A stretch of DNA of 52,994 nucleotides. Source: Oligoflexales bacterium (lineage in GTDB: Bacteria; Bdellovibrionota_B; Oligoflexia; Oligoflexales; Bog-1112). Below are positions 7,226 through 16,115 of this stretch, one piece after another (the stretch's first letter is position 1; the number at the start of each line of letters is the position of its first letter). The notes beneath the pieces were generated by a model. The model worked only from the letters and a program-made list of their open reading frames with translations. It was not told the origin of the DNA and ran no database searches. A program made the translations under genes and the position numbers. The stretch is from assembly GCA_013215275.1 (NCBI GenBank), contig JABSRF010000004.1, positions 1-52,994 of the forward strand, in the 5' to 3' direction.

Positions 7226-8295
7226 AGCTTAACCTCTCCAAGCACAATGATTGCCCCTGTTTTACTAGGCTCGACGTGATCCAATGGGCTTTTAATCCGG
7301 TGGTTTGTAACTTCTGGGATTAGTGAAATAGCCCTGGAAATATCAGACAAGTAGACTGTGCCCGATTCCTTTTCCAGATTCTTATTCAAGTAGCCTTTAG
7401 GTGCAGCTACCCGGTTTAGCATGAAGCTGATTTCTTTTGTTATCCTAGCTTTTAGCTGATCTGTGGATAAGCTTTGGTCATGCTCAAGTTCTAGATCCAG
7501 GTTCAAAGGCTCTGTACTAATTGCCACAACATGAGGGATTGCAGAAACAGGGCACTTGCTTTTAATATCATCCTGCAGATCAATGTTTTCTTGGCCTGTG
7601 GGCTGGCCGGACTCTTTGAGAAAAGCTATGCACACATGGCCATTTTTTTTGCTTCCGTTTTCATCATGCCTTGGGAGTACCCATGCTCTAGTAGCGGCGG
7701 GATATTCAAGAGCCCAATTGATATAGTCATTAGGAGCCCCACCTTGAGGCGGGCGTCTCATTCGTTCTCTAAGCCTTGATCTGAGCTTAGGTAATGGCTC
7801 GGTATCAAAACCTTCTACAATAAGTTCTTTGACCGTTGCAGCGCTTTTAAGTGGTGGGAGCGTAGAAGAGACGGTCATAGTATCGCCAGCTTCAACATTA
7901 CCGACCTTACCAGCTTTCTTGCTGACCATTACAAGATCATCTGCTCCATTGATTGTTGCTGACTCTTTGAGAATGAATATGGTCCCAGCTTCATGGGTCC
8001 AAGTTGTGCCCGCTGGAATGAAAACTGTATCAGTTGATTCAACAGTTACGATTACTTCAGCTTGGCTTGCTGGTGTCTGCTCGATGCCATAAAGATTGCA
8101 CCAAGCAAGTAAAATATTTTCATCTTCACTGTCAGGAATAGCAAGGCTTGCTAAATGCTCAGCGTACCCATTAAGCATATGAGCTGTGCCGGTGATTGCA
8201 TGAGACAGCACCCGCTTGACGCTGTAGCGTAGGTCTAGGCTGCTTAAATCACCTTTCACGCGCTGGTATATGGTTTGTATGCTTTGTCTATCCAC
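7222..8295 (-). CDS. Mu gp47 / baseplate J-like wedge protein
   Basis: A 357-aa protein of the baseplate J family: an N-terminal helix, PDSEDENILLAWCNLYGIEQTPAS, a beta domain (VIVTVESTDTVFIPAGTTWTHE), and the marked RSRLRERMRRPPQGGAPNDYINWALE motif typical of gp47-like wedges. It polymerises around the hub to form the baseplate. The start is a GTG overlapping the gp46 stop by 8 bp. Confidence 0.93.
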   Translation of the reverse strand: MDRQSIQTIYQRVKGDLSSLDLRYSVKRVLSHAITGTAHMLNGYAEHLASLAIPDSEDENILLAWCNLYGIEQTPASQAEVIVTVESTDTVFIPAGTTWTHEAGTIFILKESATINGADDLVMVSKKAGKVGNVEAGDTMTVSSTLPPLKSAATVKELIVEGFDTEPLPKLRSRLRERMRRPPQGGAPNDYINWALEYPAATRAWVLPRHDENGSKKNGHVCIAFLKESGQPTGQENIDLQDDIKSKCPVSAIPHVVAISTEPLNLDLELEHDQSLSTDQLKARITKEISFMLNRVAAPKGYLNKNLEKESGTVYLSDISRAISLIPEVTNHRIKSPLDHVEPSKTGAIIVLGEVKL

Positions 8296-8692
8296 GATAT
8301 AACACCTGTATTAATGTACCGTTTAAGCTGATAGTTATGAGTAGGTCTTCCTGCTCATAACTTGTTTCCACATTCAATGACTGAGCAATATTGTCTTGAA
8401 CTAACCACATGAGAGCATCTTGTGTGTATGACTGGGCTCGCTCCAATGTGTCTTGATCCTTGGGTGCTCGTTTTAAAAGCCAGAGTTTAGAACCAGTGCT
8501 TACACCGTCTAGCTGGTCGGCCCAATAACCACGCTTGGATAATTCCCAGTCCTTAACTTGCTCTAATTCCTCTTCAGTAGCCCTTGCATCTGTGAAAAGG
8601 CTTATTAGAATTGCGCTTACAAGCTCATCATGTTTGCTATCTGCTTTGGGATCTAAGCGAACCGTTCCATTTTCATAAGTGATAAGGTTCAT
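8288..8692 (-). CDS. Mu gp46-like baseplate wedge protein
   Basis: A 134-aa GP46-family protein. The signature SKRGYWADQLDGVSTGSKLWLLKR is clear, preceded by an acidic helix and followed by a helical repeat. In Mu this protein lies between the gp45 spike and gp47 wedge, as here. It overlaps the upstream stop by 4 bp (ATGA). Confidence 0.88.
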   Translation of the reverse strand: MNLITYENGTVRLDPKADSKHDELVSAILISLFTDARATEEELEQVKDWELSKRGYWADQLDGVSTGSKLWLLKRAPKDQDTLERAQSYTQDALMWLVQDNIAQSLNVETSYEQEDLLITISLNGTLIQVLYRG

Positions 8693-8937
8693 TGAATCTG
8701 ACCTTTGCCTGTAGTAGCACCCGTCTTATCACCTGCTTGCAATTCGATTCCCGGCATAACATCAGCGTTTTTCTTGAGGTAGGAGCAAACAGCTTCACCG
8801 ACTGCTTCCCACAAGAGTTCGGTCGGGTCTGGCTTTGGCTCCTCGTCATTTTTCTCCGGAGCGTGTTTTTCCTCTATATTCAGCTTTTCTTTAATCTTGG
8901 ACCAAATTGCTTTGCCCAATTCTTTTCCATCAAGCAT
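8689..8937 (-). CDS. hypothetical protein between gp45- and gp46-like genes
   Basis: An 82-aa protein from the ATG at 8937 (MLDGKELGKAIWSKIKEKL...). It has a helical N-terminus, a proline-rich charged linker (NDEEPKPDPTELLWEAVGEAV) and an inessential-looking C-terminus. There is no recognised family. Its position suggests a small baseplate or tail-completion component. The track start at 8973 lies well inside the previous gene. Confidence 0.55.
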   Translation of the reverse strand: MLDGKELGKAIWSKIKEKLNIEEKHAPEKNDEEPKPDPTELLWEAVGEAVCSYLKKNADVMPGIELQAGDKTGATTGKGQIQ

Positions 8938-9469
8938 TTTTAAACTTCTTAATTTTGGTTTTGGCCTCGGCAAATACCGCTTTAGTTGATAAAGGTTGAG
9001 GGCCTATCATTGTGGATGTCATTGCCATGTCAAGAGCATCAACAACATCATAAAGCACCGATACTAAGTCTATTTTTTCTGGTTCATTCTTATCTTTAGC
9101 GTTGTGAACAATGGAAAGTTTATTTGACTTGATTTCTAGCTTGTTGCCCCGTTTAAAGTGAATGCTATCACCTTCGTCTGTGTATAGAGCAACTTCACCA
9201 TTTTTTAACTTGATTCGGTAACGCTTGTCATCTGTAGCAAGGATTACAAGGGATTGCCTGTTACCAGGACAAACCCCGTATGCTTCAGCATCCTGCAAAG
9301 GCTTTGAGGTGAACCCATAGTGTTGAGCAATGTATGTTTTATCTTTAGGTTCATCAGCTAAAAATGATGCCTGGGCATTGTAATCATCATCAACACTATG
9401 GATTTTTCCGATAGCTAAGACATTTTTAATTCTCCGTATTAAGTTTTCAATTTGTCTTTTCACAAGCAA
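8930..9469 (-). CDS. Mu gp45-like baseplate spike/assembly protein V
   Basis: A 179-aa Gp45-family protein: a short N-terminal helix, an OB-like beta domain (IGKIHSVDDDYNAQASFLADEP...YGFTSKPL), the motif CPGNRQSLVILATDDKRYRIKLKNGEVALYTDEGDSI typical of gpV/gp45 spike proteins, then a helical tail. Gp45 trimers form the membrane-piercing central spike. It starts a new segment of the late operon, immediately downstream of a copy of the 20-bp late element. Confidence 0.9.
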   Translation of the reverse strand: MLVKRQIENLIRRIKNVLAIGKIHSVDDDYNAQASFLADEPKDKTYIAQHYGFTSKPLQDAEAYGVCPGNRQSLVILATDDKRYRIKLKNGEVALYTDEGDSIHFKRGNKLEIKSNKLSIVHNAKDKNEPEKIDLVSVLYDVVDALDMAMTSTMIGPQPLSTKAVFAEAKTKIKKFKNA

Positions 9470-9515
9470 GTATCTCCAAAAGTCACTTGCTTAATTTAAA
9501 CCTTAAAACAAAGGA

Positions 9516-9575
9516 TGAAAAGGGGGGTAGGTGCACTTTTTGGCACGTTTGGCACAAACCGGACAGTTTCTTAAA
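9516..9575. promoter_or_regulatory. late control element copy A
   Basis: A 60-bp block that recurs at 21079-21138 with 57 of 60 identical bases. It contains a G-tract, then TTTTTGGCACGTTTGGCACA at 9537-9556, in which TTGGCAC is directly repeated nine bases apart. It lies just upstream of the gp45-like gene and overlaps the end of the gp44-like gene. I infer a promoter/operator for late transcription. Confidence 0.6.
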
Positions 9576-10602
9576 TTCCGTATCCAAATTTCGTTACATC
9601 AACACCAGATTTACCTTCTTTTTTAATCGGATCAGGTGCGTATGCATCTTGTCTCGTAAAGGAAAGGTTAGTTGTTGTGCCACCTGAATCAAAGTAATAG
9701 TCAATGGATCTTAAAAGAAGAGGTATGTCATACAAGGCAAGCCTGGGTGAGTTGATGTTATAGATTTTATTTGGAAGCCATGGCTTACCATCATAGGTCC
9801 AACCTAGAACAGTAGCGCTAACATCCAATGCTCTGGCTGCTCTTATGTTTACTTCCCAGTTGATTTTTTTCTGTGCTTCTGGCTTTTCTAGCTGAATATC
9901 ACTAACAATTTCTAATGGACGGTAGCGCTTAATACCAGGATCTTTAGCCTTGGCAACAAAGTATTTATTGTCCTTGTCTTGTGCCTTCAGTATGTAGTCG
10001 CTAAAGCGCTCTTCGTCATTGTAGGTGGCAAAGCAGTCTAGGAAGTCATAACCCTCTCTTAGCAGTGGGCCTTTTTTGTCCTTGGTGATTTTAGTCAGAA
10101 GTAGCTTGCCATCTCCCGATGGCTGCAGGATGATTCCAAGCTGCCTCGTTGCTTTTTCTATGGACTCGAAAAGGGTTTCACCTGGGTCGATCTTAAGGGT
10201 TTTGATCCTTGGGCTTTCTCCAAGCTGGTTAACGACCTCGATGCCAAATGGTTTAACAAGTTCGCTAATGATAGCGATAATGCTTTGATTGCCCGTAAAC
10301 TCACGCTTTGAGCCGCTATGAGTGCAGTCTATAAGGTCGCAGGTGTTATCGCGGCCAACTACCTGAATGCTCCTATCATTGGATCTTAGGTCCGGGGCGA
10401 TATAGTCAATGTAGCCGTGGATGAGTGGAGTATTATCTATAAATATCTCTACCTTATCACCTGCTCCAATCGTAAGGGCCTTGGAGGTTTGGACTGCGTT
10501 AAACTCAAAGTTACCCGCTATGGCCTCAAGTTCTTTCCTAACCGTTAGTTCGTTCCAATCTCGGAATATATAACCATTTACCTTGATTATGATTTCACCC
10601 AT
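9571..10602 (-). CDS. Mu gp44 (P)-like baseplate hub protein
   Basis: A 343-aa protein from the ATG at 10602, with GAGG about 9 bases upstream. The sequence (NGYIFRDWNELTVRKELEAIAGNFEF..., AGDKVEIFIDNTPLIHGYIDYIAP, IQVVGRDNTCDLIDCT, then TLFESIEKATRQLGIILQPSGDGKL) is the expected pattern for the gp44/gpD/T4 gp27-like hub that holds the spike and seats the tail tube. The track start at 10653 lies inside the upstream gene; the chosen ATG overlaps that stop by 8 bp. Confidence 0.9.
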   Translation of the reverse strand: MGEIIIKVNGYIFRDWNELTVRKELEAIAGNFEFNAVQTSKALTIGAGDKVEIFIDNTPLIHGYIDYIAPDLRSNDRSIQVVGRDNTCDLIDCTHSGSKREFTGNQSIIAIISELVKPFGIEVVNQLGESPRIKTLKIDPGETLFESIEKATRQLGIILQPSGDGKLLLTKITKDKKGPLLREGYDFLDCFATYNDEERFSDYILKAQDKDNKYFVAKAKDPGIKRYRPLEIVSDIQLEKPEAQKKINWEVNIRAARALDVSATVLGWTYDGKPWLPNKIYNINSPRLALYDIPLLLRSIDYYFDSGGTTTNLSFTRQDAYAPDPIKKEGKSGVDVTKFGYGI

Positions 10603-11692
10603 AACTTGCAACCTCATCGGAGCGGCTAATATCTTCGAAAAGGTCATAGGCAAGGACTAGGCTTGGTACACCTGGTCTTTGTGTTGGCTTCTGTTCTTTG
10701 GTTTTGCCTGCCGCAAGCTGGGAAACCATTGATTGCAGGATTCGAAGTTCATCAGCAAGCTTGGGATCAGCGTTTGGAATTGCATCGGTTGCAGCATTAT
10801 TTATAGCTAATTGATATATCAAATAGCTATACTCTTGGTCGTCCATCCTCTTAGCAAACTGCTTAATCATCAGGATTACAAATACCGATTGTACGAAGTT
10901 TGCCACAGCATTGGAGGCTTTAAGCTCCGTCTGTGCAGCCAGCGGCATTTCAGGTTTTGGCTGGGATACTTCATTTCTAAATGGGTTCTCATAAGGAGCT
11001 TCAAATCCAAACATGTAATCAAGAGCTGAGACTATGTTGTCAGAAAGCTCCTTCGGTGAATTAAGCAGCCTTCCGCCTTCTTCTTTGAGAGCATCCACAG
11101 CATCCCTAACATCCTTGCCAGTGCTGGCAATTCTGCCTAGACCATTCTCGGAAGTGACCATATTAGACACTTTGTTTAGGATCTTTGCGGCTTTTGCCAT
11201 TGCATAAGCTGGCATATCGAGGATGCTTAAGGCTTCCGTAAGCTGCAATGCTGCTGTATTTAAGGCTTCATCAACTTTTTTGAGTACATCAAGAACATCG
11301 AGGCCCGGTATCAGAGATTTATCTTCGACCTCGACCTCTACAAATTCCATAGAAAATTGGATTTTTCCAACCTTGTTTAGGGTTTCTCTGATCCGAAACG
11401 ACTTGCACTTGGCATTGATATAACCGATCTGAGGGTGGAGAAGCTTGCCAGGAGTGCGTTTTCTGCAAGCAGCAATGAGTAAATCCTTGGTGTAGGATGC
11501 ATCAGGGCCAATTAAGAAAGCCTCAACAGGGAGGATCTCGGGTTCCTCGGAAAGCTCCTCAGCGTAGGCCTTTCGCTTGGTTCCTGGGAATACATGCATC
11601 TTATAGTTAAAGCCGACTTTGCGTTCAACTGATTCAACATGGAATTTAATTCCCCGAAACGAGGCTCTTTGTAACAAATCTTTAAAGCTCAT
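10595..11692 (-). CDS. DNA circulation protein / Mu gpN-like tail protein
   Basis: A 365-aa protein whose N-terminal 130 residues (MSFKDLLQRASFRGIKFHVESVERKVG..., FPGTKRKAYAEELSE, YTKDLLIAACRKRTPGKLLHP) match the DNA_circ_N/Mu gpN family. In Mu, gpN is a tail protein between the tape measure and gpP, and this order is kept. The C-terminal half is helical and less conserved. It overlaps the tape-measure stop by 4 bp. Confidence 0.88.
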   Translation of the reverse strand: MSFKDLLQRASFRGIKFHVESVERKVGFNYKMHVFPGTKRKAYAEELSEEPEILPVEAFLIGPDASYTKDLLIAACRKRTPGKLLHPQIGYINAKCKSFRIRETLNKVGKIQFSMEFVEVEVEDKSLIPGLDVLDVLKKVDEALNTAALQLTEALSILDMPAYAMAKAAKILNKVSNMVTSENGLGRIASTGKDVRDAVDALKEEGGRLLNSPKELSDNIVSALDYMFGFEAPYENPFRNEVSQPKPEMPLAAQTELKASNAVANFVQSVFVILMIKQFAKRMDDQEYSYLIYQLAINNAATDAIPNADPKLADELRILQSMVSQLAAGKTKEQKPTQRPGVPSLVLAYDLFEDISRSDEVASYG

Positions 11693-13842
11693 CCATTCAC
11701 CATAATTCTGCCTGTATCGACGGTAGCCGTTGACCTAGAGCGGTTTCGAACCTCTACCCTGGTATTCCTATCTGCTCCATCAAGCTTGATATTTACGTCT
11801 AGCTGTTGTTTCTCATTAATCGTCGTTTTCTGGATTAACTCTTGTTTAAACGATGCAAAGTCGAATCCTTCCCTTAAAACTTTAGGATCAAACTCCTCAT
11901 CGTCTTCTAGGATTGGATCAAAAACATCCTTAAAACCTCTGGTAATTGCATCAGGAGTCCATTTAATAGGAGGCAATCCACCAGTCTGTTGGCTCCAATC
12001 TAAGAACTTGATAGGCTCCCACATGGGTACATTTTGCAAGGGACTAAGCTGCTTTTCTGGCTGCGAAGCCTCAATGACATTTGAGATCCAGGTAACATTG
12101 TTTGCTTCATCAGCCCCAAAGCTTAAGCGCTGATTGTCTTTGTACTGCTGGTAAGCATCAAGCTTCCTTTGGTGCTGAGCGCTAGGTAAGTCGGGAGCTT
12201 CAATTTTTATCGTTGGTATCTTTAGTGGTTTAGTTCCAAGTAAGAAACCAAAGCCACTGTTTTGAATCACATTGATAACTTCATTCACTACCTCGATGGC
12301 AACATTTAGCAAGGAATACAAGCCTTTTTTGACATTGTATGGGATCAGGTATGCAAAATCGGCTGCTGCAAGCATAAGCCAATCCAAACCTTTTTTAAAA
12401 CGCTCGGTATTGTTGAAAGCCCACCAGATACCATAAGCAAGGCCCGCTACAGCTAGGGTTCCAAGAACAATCAAAGAGCCTGTGGTCAATAATGCAAGGT
12501 TCGTTAGCCCTAACATGACGGTGAATTTTTTTAGCATATGGAACATGACGCCTAGGCCATAGGCAACTGGACCAAACACCATAGCAACGCCGCCTAGAGC
12601 AAGTGTAAAGGTTAGGGTTGAGTTGCTTGCACTTGTGATGTCAGACAAGAAGTATCCTAAAGACCTCATCGAGGCGTTGATGACCTTTAAAAATCCAGTA
12701 TCCCCAAGCTTGACCATTAAGCCTTCAAGGGCACTGATTAGTAGCTTAAAAGCTCCACCCGTTCCAGACATATACATTTTAGCTATGATTTTTGTTAGGC
12801 CATCTGCGTTGTACTTAATACCTTCTAAGTACCCGTTAAGCTTTTCAAAATTGTCACTCAGGCCTACGATATACTTGCCTGCATCTTGTCCGAATATCTT
12901 TTGATAATCTGATAACTGGGCACCATGCTCATCGAGGAGCTTGATGAAATCTTGGAATTTTACCTTGAACCTTCCTGTAGATTTATCAAGAAACTCATCG
13001 TGATAGATTCCAAGCTTTGCGAGGGTTTTGGTTACTTCATTGGCTTTATCAGCTGAGGTGAATTTGGTTATACGGGACAAAGCACCAGCTAAGGCTACAC
13101 CTGCAGTTTCCCCTTTGTGGCCCGCATCTGCTAAGGCCATCATGCTTGCGGTGATATCCTCAAAGCTCACGCCTGCTTTAACTGCTACGCCCCCAACTTT
13201 TGCTAATCCGTTGTGTAGCTCCGTTAGGGTGGTGTTTGAGTTAGTGAAGGCATAGGTCAGCTTGTCGGATACCTCGGACATTTGACCTGCCTTTTTTCCA
13301 AAAGCAGTTAGGATGTTAGATGCATAGTCGGAAGCCTCTCCGAGCTCCAATTGGCTAGCGGCTGCTAGGTCCATAACACCTGGAATTGCCTTGATAATTT
13401 CCTTAGACTTAAAACCCGCCATGCCTAGAAAGCTCATTCCCTCTGCTGCTTCTTTGGCTGAAAACTGAGTCGTAGCACCAAGGGATTTAGCAAGGTTTCG
13501 CATTCGAAGGAATTCTTCAGAGGTGGAGCCGGTTAGGGCTTTTACCTTAATCATCCCCGTTTCAAAGTCGGTGGCAACCTTTGCGGTTGCTGCACCTGCA
13601 AGTGTCAGTGGAGCTGTAATGCCTAGGGTGGCGTTTTCTCCAAGCTTTTTGTACTTGTTTCCAATTCGATTCAACCTTGAAACAATAGGTTTTAATGCTC
13701 GTTCGTTAGCTCTTAGCTTATTATTAAGCCTATCAATAGGCTGCATAAGTTTCTGAAAACGAGCTGACAGCCTACGCAAAGAAGCAGTTGCCTCCTTTTC
13801 GCGGGCTGATATTTGGAAAACTATTTTCTTACGTCTTGGCAT
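11689..13842 (-). CDS. phage tail tape measure protein
   Basis: A 717-aa TP901-type tape measure protein: an N-terminal coiled coil (about 1-85), then the conserved core LGITAPLTLAGAATAKVATDFETGMIKVKALTGSTSEEFLRMRNLAKSLGATTQFSAKEAAEGMSFLGMAGF, and hydrophobic segments about 400-480 that may enter the membrane during DNA ejection. Its length sets tail length. Its start overlaps the end of the frameshifted tail-chaperone frame. Confidence 0.95.
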   Translation of the reverse strand: MPRRKKIVFQISAREKEATASLRRLSARFQKLMQPIDRLNNKLRANERALKPIVSRLNRIGNKYKKLGENATLGITAPLTLAGAATAKVATDFETGMIKVKALTGSTSEEFLRMRNLAKSLGATTQFSAKEAAEGMSFLGMAGFKSKEIIKAIPGVMDLAAASQLELGEASDYASNILTAFGKKAGQMSEVSDKLTYAFTNSNTTLTELHNGLAKVGGVAVKAGVSFEDITASMMALADAGHKGETAGVALAGALSRITKFTSADKANEVTKTLAKLGIYHDEFLDKSTGRFKVKFQDFIKLLDEHGAQLSDYQKIFGQDAGKYIVGLSDNFEKLNGYLEGIKYNADGLTKIIAKMYMSGTGGAFKLLISALEGLMVKLGDTGFLKVINASMRSLGYFLSDITSASNSTLTFTLALGGVAMVFGPVAYGLGVMFHMLKKFTVMLGLTNLALLTTGSLIVLGTLAVAGLAYGIWWAFNNTERFKKGLDWLMLAAADFAYLIPYNVKKGLYSLLNVAIEVVNEVINVIQNSGFGFLLGTKPLKIPTIKIEAPDLPSAQHQRKLDAYQQYKDNQRLSFGADEANNVTWISNVIEASQPEKQLSPLQNVPMWEPIKFLDWSQQTGGLPPIKWTPDAITRGFKDVFDPILEDDEEFDPKVLREGFDFASFKQELIQKTTINEKQQLDVNIKLDGADRNTRVEVRNRSRSTATVDTGRIMVNG

Positions 13843-14271
13843 TGAAAAACTCGTTTGCTTGTTTTGCTCGATCTAACCAGTATTCTAGCTCGACTTGACT
13901 CATATTCATGAGCTTGTCAGGGTCAACATGGAATAAATAGGCTATGATGGCATGAGCCGATTCATAGTCTAAATTCCATCTTCGAGCAAAAAACTTACTC
14001 GGTTCACCAGCTCGACCGCATCCTTCTTGGATAAGCAGTCAATCACTCTTCTTGGTTGCTCCACAAGCTTTTGGCCTATATCAAGGAAATCACCGAAAGT
14101 CATTTCACCACCAAGCTTGATAGTTCTCATTTCCTTACAGGTTAGATCCCTTAGCTTGAATGACTCGATATAGTCTTTGCCAAACTTGATTGGCTTCTCT
14201 AGCTCCATGAAATAAGGGTCAAACTCAATTTCCATTTCTTCGTCTACTTGTACTTTAACTTGGTTTGTCAT
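13829..14271 (-). CDS. tail assembly chaperone, -1 frameshift product (gp41-gpGT-like)
   Basis: The gp41-like frame contains T TTT TTG at 13993-13987 close to its stop. A -1 shift there avoids the TAG and enters an otherwise startless frame that runs to TAA at 13829, adding ARRWNLDYESAHAIIAYLFHVDPDKLMNMSQVELEYW and further residues. That extension has the GpE/gpGT-like pattern (IIAYLFH...DKLMNMS..EL.YW). The fused product would be about 147 aa. Mu, lambda and many other phages make two chaperones this way. The slip site, the open frame and its location directly before the tape measure are all visible; the shift itself is inferred. Confidence 0.8.
13969..14271 (-). CDS. tail assembly chaperone, unshifted (Mu gp41-like)
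   Basis: A 100-aa protein (MTNQVKVQVDEEMEIEFDPYFMELEKPIKFG...YIESFKLRDLTCKEMRTIKLGGEMTFGD) of the gp41/tail assembly protein E family. It lies between the tube and tape-measure genes, as in Mu, and binds the tape measure during assembly. The track start at 14298 is a TTG; the ATG at 14271 fits the family N-terminus better. The ratio of this form to the frameshifted form is set by the slip site near its end. Confidence 0.88.
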   Translation of the reverse strand: MTNQVKVQVDEEMEIEFDPYFMELEKPIKFGKDYIESFKLRDLTCKEMRTIKLGGEMTFGDFLDIGQKLVEQPRRVIDCLSKKDAVELVNRVSFLLEDGI

Positions 14272-14626
14272 TTTTAATGTCAGCTCCCATTCCTTCAAAT
14301 CGGACTTTTAAGCGTCCTTTAGTTGTATTTTCACCCTCCCCACAGAAGTAGGCAGAATATAAGAAAAATGTTTTACCGTTGTATAACTCTAGTGTGATGG
14401 TTGCATCTTCAGTATCAAGCAATTCTTCAACATCTAGGCTTTCAATGTCGTAGATCTCACCATCCACATAAGGGACCTGGGCCTCTGCTGAAAAGCCAGC
14501 TACCCCAAGGGCTCCGTTTTTTTCGGCTTGGCGCTTAGGTTTCCCTAGATTAAATGTGAACTCCCCCTCTGTTGTTACCAGGGGTTTGTTATCTTTTTTT
14601 AAATAAAATATGCCTCCAATTTTCAT
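14255..14626 (-). CDS. tail tube protein (Mu gpM-like)
   Basis: A 123-aa protein: MKIGGIFYLKKDNKPLVTTEGEFTFNLGKPKRQAEKNGALGVAGFSAEAQVPYVDGEIYD is the Mu-type tube pattern, followed by a beta-rich C-terminal half. It polymerises as hexamers inside the sheath. It immediately follows the sheath gene. Confidence 0.92.
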   Translation of the reverse strand: MKIGGIFYLKKDNKPLVTTEGEFTFNLGKPKRQAEKNGALGVAGFSAEAQVPYVDGEIYDIESLDVEELLDTEDATITLELYNGKTFFLYSAYFCGEGENTTKGRLKVRFEGMGADIKNDKPS

Positions 14627-14636
14627 TGATCACCTC

Positions 14637-16115
14637 TTATGGAGTAAATGCTATGGTTGTTATAGTTCGCCTGAGTTGCCCCATAAGCTGAACGGGAAGG
14701 AAAAACCTCAAGGATTCACCATCGTTTTCATCCACCCGGACATTGATTAGATTTTTAAAGCTTCCGTCTGGGTCTTGGACGTACTTTTCTTGTTTCCAAC
14801 GGTTATGCCTAGCAATAGCAAGGTCCCTAGCTGACTTGGGCGTAACAATATCGCCATCTGCCTGGGTGTTATCCCTTGATAATCCGCTGCGTGGGAACAT
14901 GGTTTTAAGGAACTTCACAAAATCATAACGAAGATAGCTTAGGATCTGCTTTTTGTTTAAATCCCTGTAGGACTTGTCCTTTGAATGCATTGTGACCAAG
15001 CGATCAATCTTTGCTTTGCCGCTTTCGACAATGTGAGTGCTAATTCCGGCTGCTAAAAGCTGGTTTCGCTCGCTAAGCTTGTACTCTGCTTTTGGCAAAG
15101 CATCGGGAACGTCCAATGGCAAAGGGATTTCCAAGGATGAGTAGGGAAGGTATGGCTTACTCACATACTTGGCATTTACAGCTGCAAGGCTTGCAGCCCA
15201 TACCGCCGGGTCAAGCTGGGAATCACCAATGGCCAGGACCGTAACATGGGGTAACTCATTGAGATTGCTATATGTAGTTTTGATTCCGGTCACCTTTCCA
15301 GATACAGCCGTGAAGTAATGACCATCCATCTGAAGGGTTGGGCCCCAACGCTTTTCAAGCTCTTTGTTGATCTTCTTTAGGTCAGCTACGCTGTTAAATT
15401 CTGCTGCTATCTGGGTGAACTGCATCTCTGGCAATTCATCGATGGCTTGCTGAATGCTTTTGGTGGAGATATGACCTCTTCTAAATGCCGTTCTTTCTAC
15501 CTTAAAACCTGGTACTTTTAACTCAATTCCTAGCGAAAGCTGGTTTGAATTATGAACAATATTTTTGTGTGTTAAGGTTAAAGTAGCCCCTCTTAAATTG
15601 ACATCATAGTGAAGGTCCTGGTTAGCATCGAGCGCTTCCTTTAACCTCTGGCTTAGTATCTCTAGGGTCTTTTCATGGTAGTTACCATCTTCTGACTTAA
15701 ACTCGGACTCCTCGTACTTAACAATGATTGGATCTAGGCCACAAATGCCTAGTACTAGCTCACCTTTCCCTGGGTTTTCCTCAGATTTAGAAAAAGTAAA
15801 TTCCCATGAAGGCTTGGTAGAATCCATGTCAGTGATCGCTAAAGCGTAGCATTCCACCATCGGATTAGCTTCAAAGACAGCCTCTAGCATTTTTACTATT
15901 TGCGATTCGCTGTTAGGATAAATATCAGCAATTCTTGATAAAGACGTCACTTGTTGGAGTCCCTCTTTTGGGACTTCATTTTTGTTGGGCTTGTATCTTC
16001 CTATGACAAGCAACCTCTGTGCTTGCTTGTTTAGTGCGCCCTTGGATGGATTGTAAACCATTCCTGCAAAGTGATAAGGCGCTAGTCCATCTTGGACTGT
16101 GATTTCGCTAGGCAT
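14637..16115 (-). CDS. contractile tail sheath protein (Mu gpL-like)
   Basis: A 492-aa Mu-type sheath protein. It begins MPSEITVQDGLAPYHFAGMVYNPSKG and contains AQRLLVIGRYKPN, a middle beta insertion domain, and the conserved C-terminal region (AARDLAIARHNRWKQEKYVQDPDGSFKNLINVRVDENDGESLRFFLPVQLMGQLRR, with ARD here read SARD). The presence of a sheath shows a myovirus. It overlaps the upstream gene by 8 bp. Confidence 0.95.
   Translation of the reverse strand: MPSEITVQDGLAPYHFAGMVYNPSKGALNKQAQRLLVIGRYKPNKNEVPKEGLQQVTSLSRIADIYPNSESQIVKMLEAVFEANPMVECYALAITDMDSTKPSWEFTFSKSEENPGKGELVLGICGLDPIIVKYEESEFKSEDGNYHEKTLEILSQRLKEALDANQDLHYDVNLRGATLTLTHKNIVHNSNQLSLGIELKVPGFKVERTAFRRGHISTKSIQQAIDELPEMQFTQIAAEFNSVADLKKINKELEKRWGPTLQMDGHYFTAVSGKVTGIKTTYSNLNELPHVTVLAIGDSQLDPAVWAASLAAVNAKYVSKPYLPYSSLEIPLPLDVPDALPKAEYKLSERNQLLAAGISTHIVESGKAKIDRLVTMHSKDKSYRDLNKKQILSYLRYDFVKFLKTMFPRSGLSRDNTQADGDIVTPKSARDLAIARHNRWKQEKYVQDPDGSFKNLINVRVDENDGESLRFFLPVQLMGQLRRTITTIAFTP

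Noticed and set aside
9537-9556. The TTGGCACG core of the late element as a sigma-54 promoter
   Set aside because: TGGCACG fits the -24 box, but the following GC is two bases too close for the -12 box and TTGCA is absent. The same holds at all three copies.
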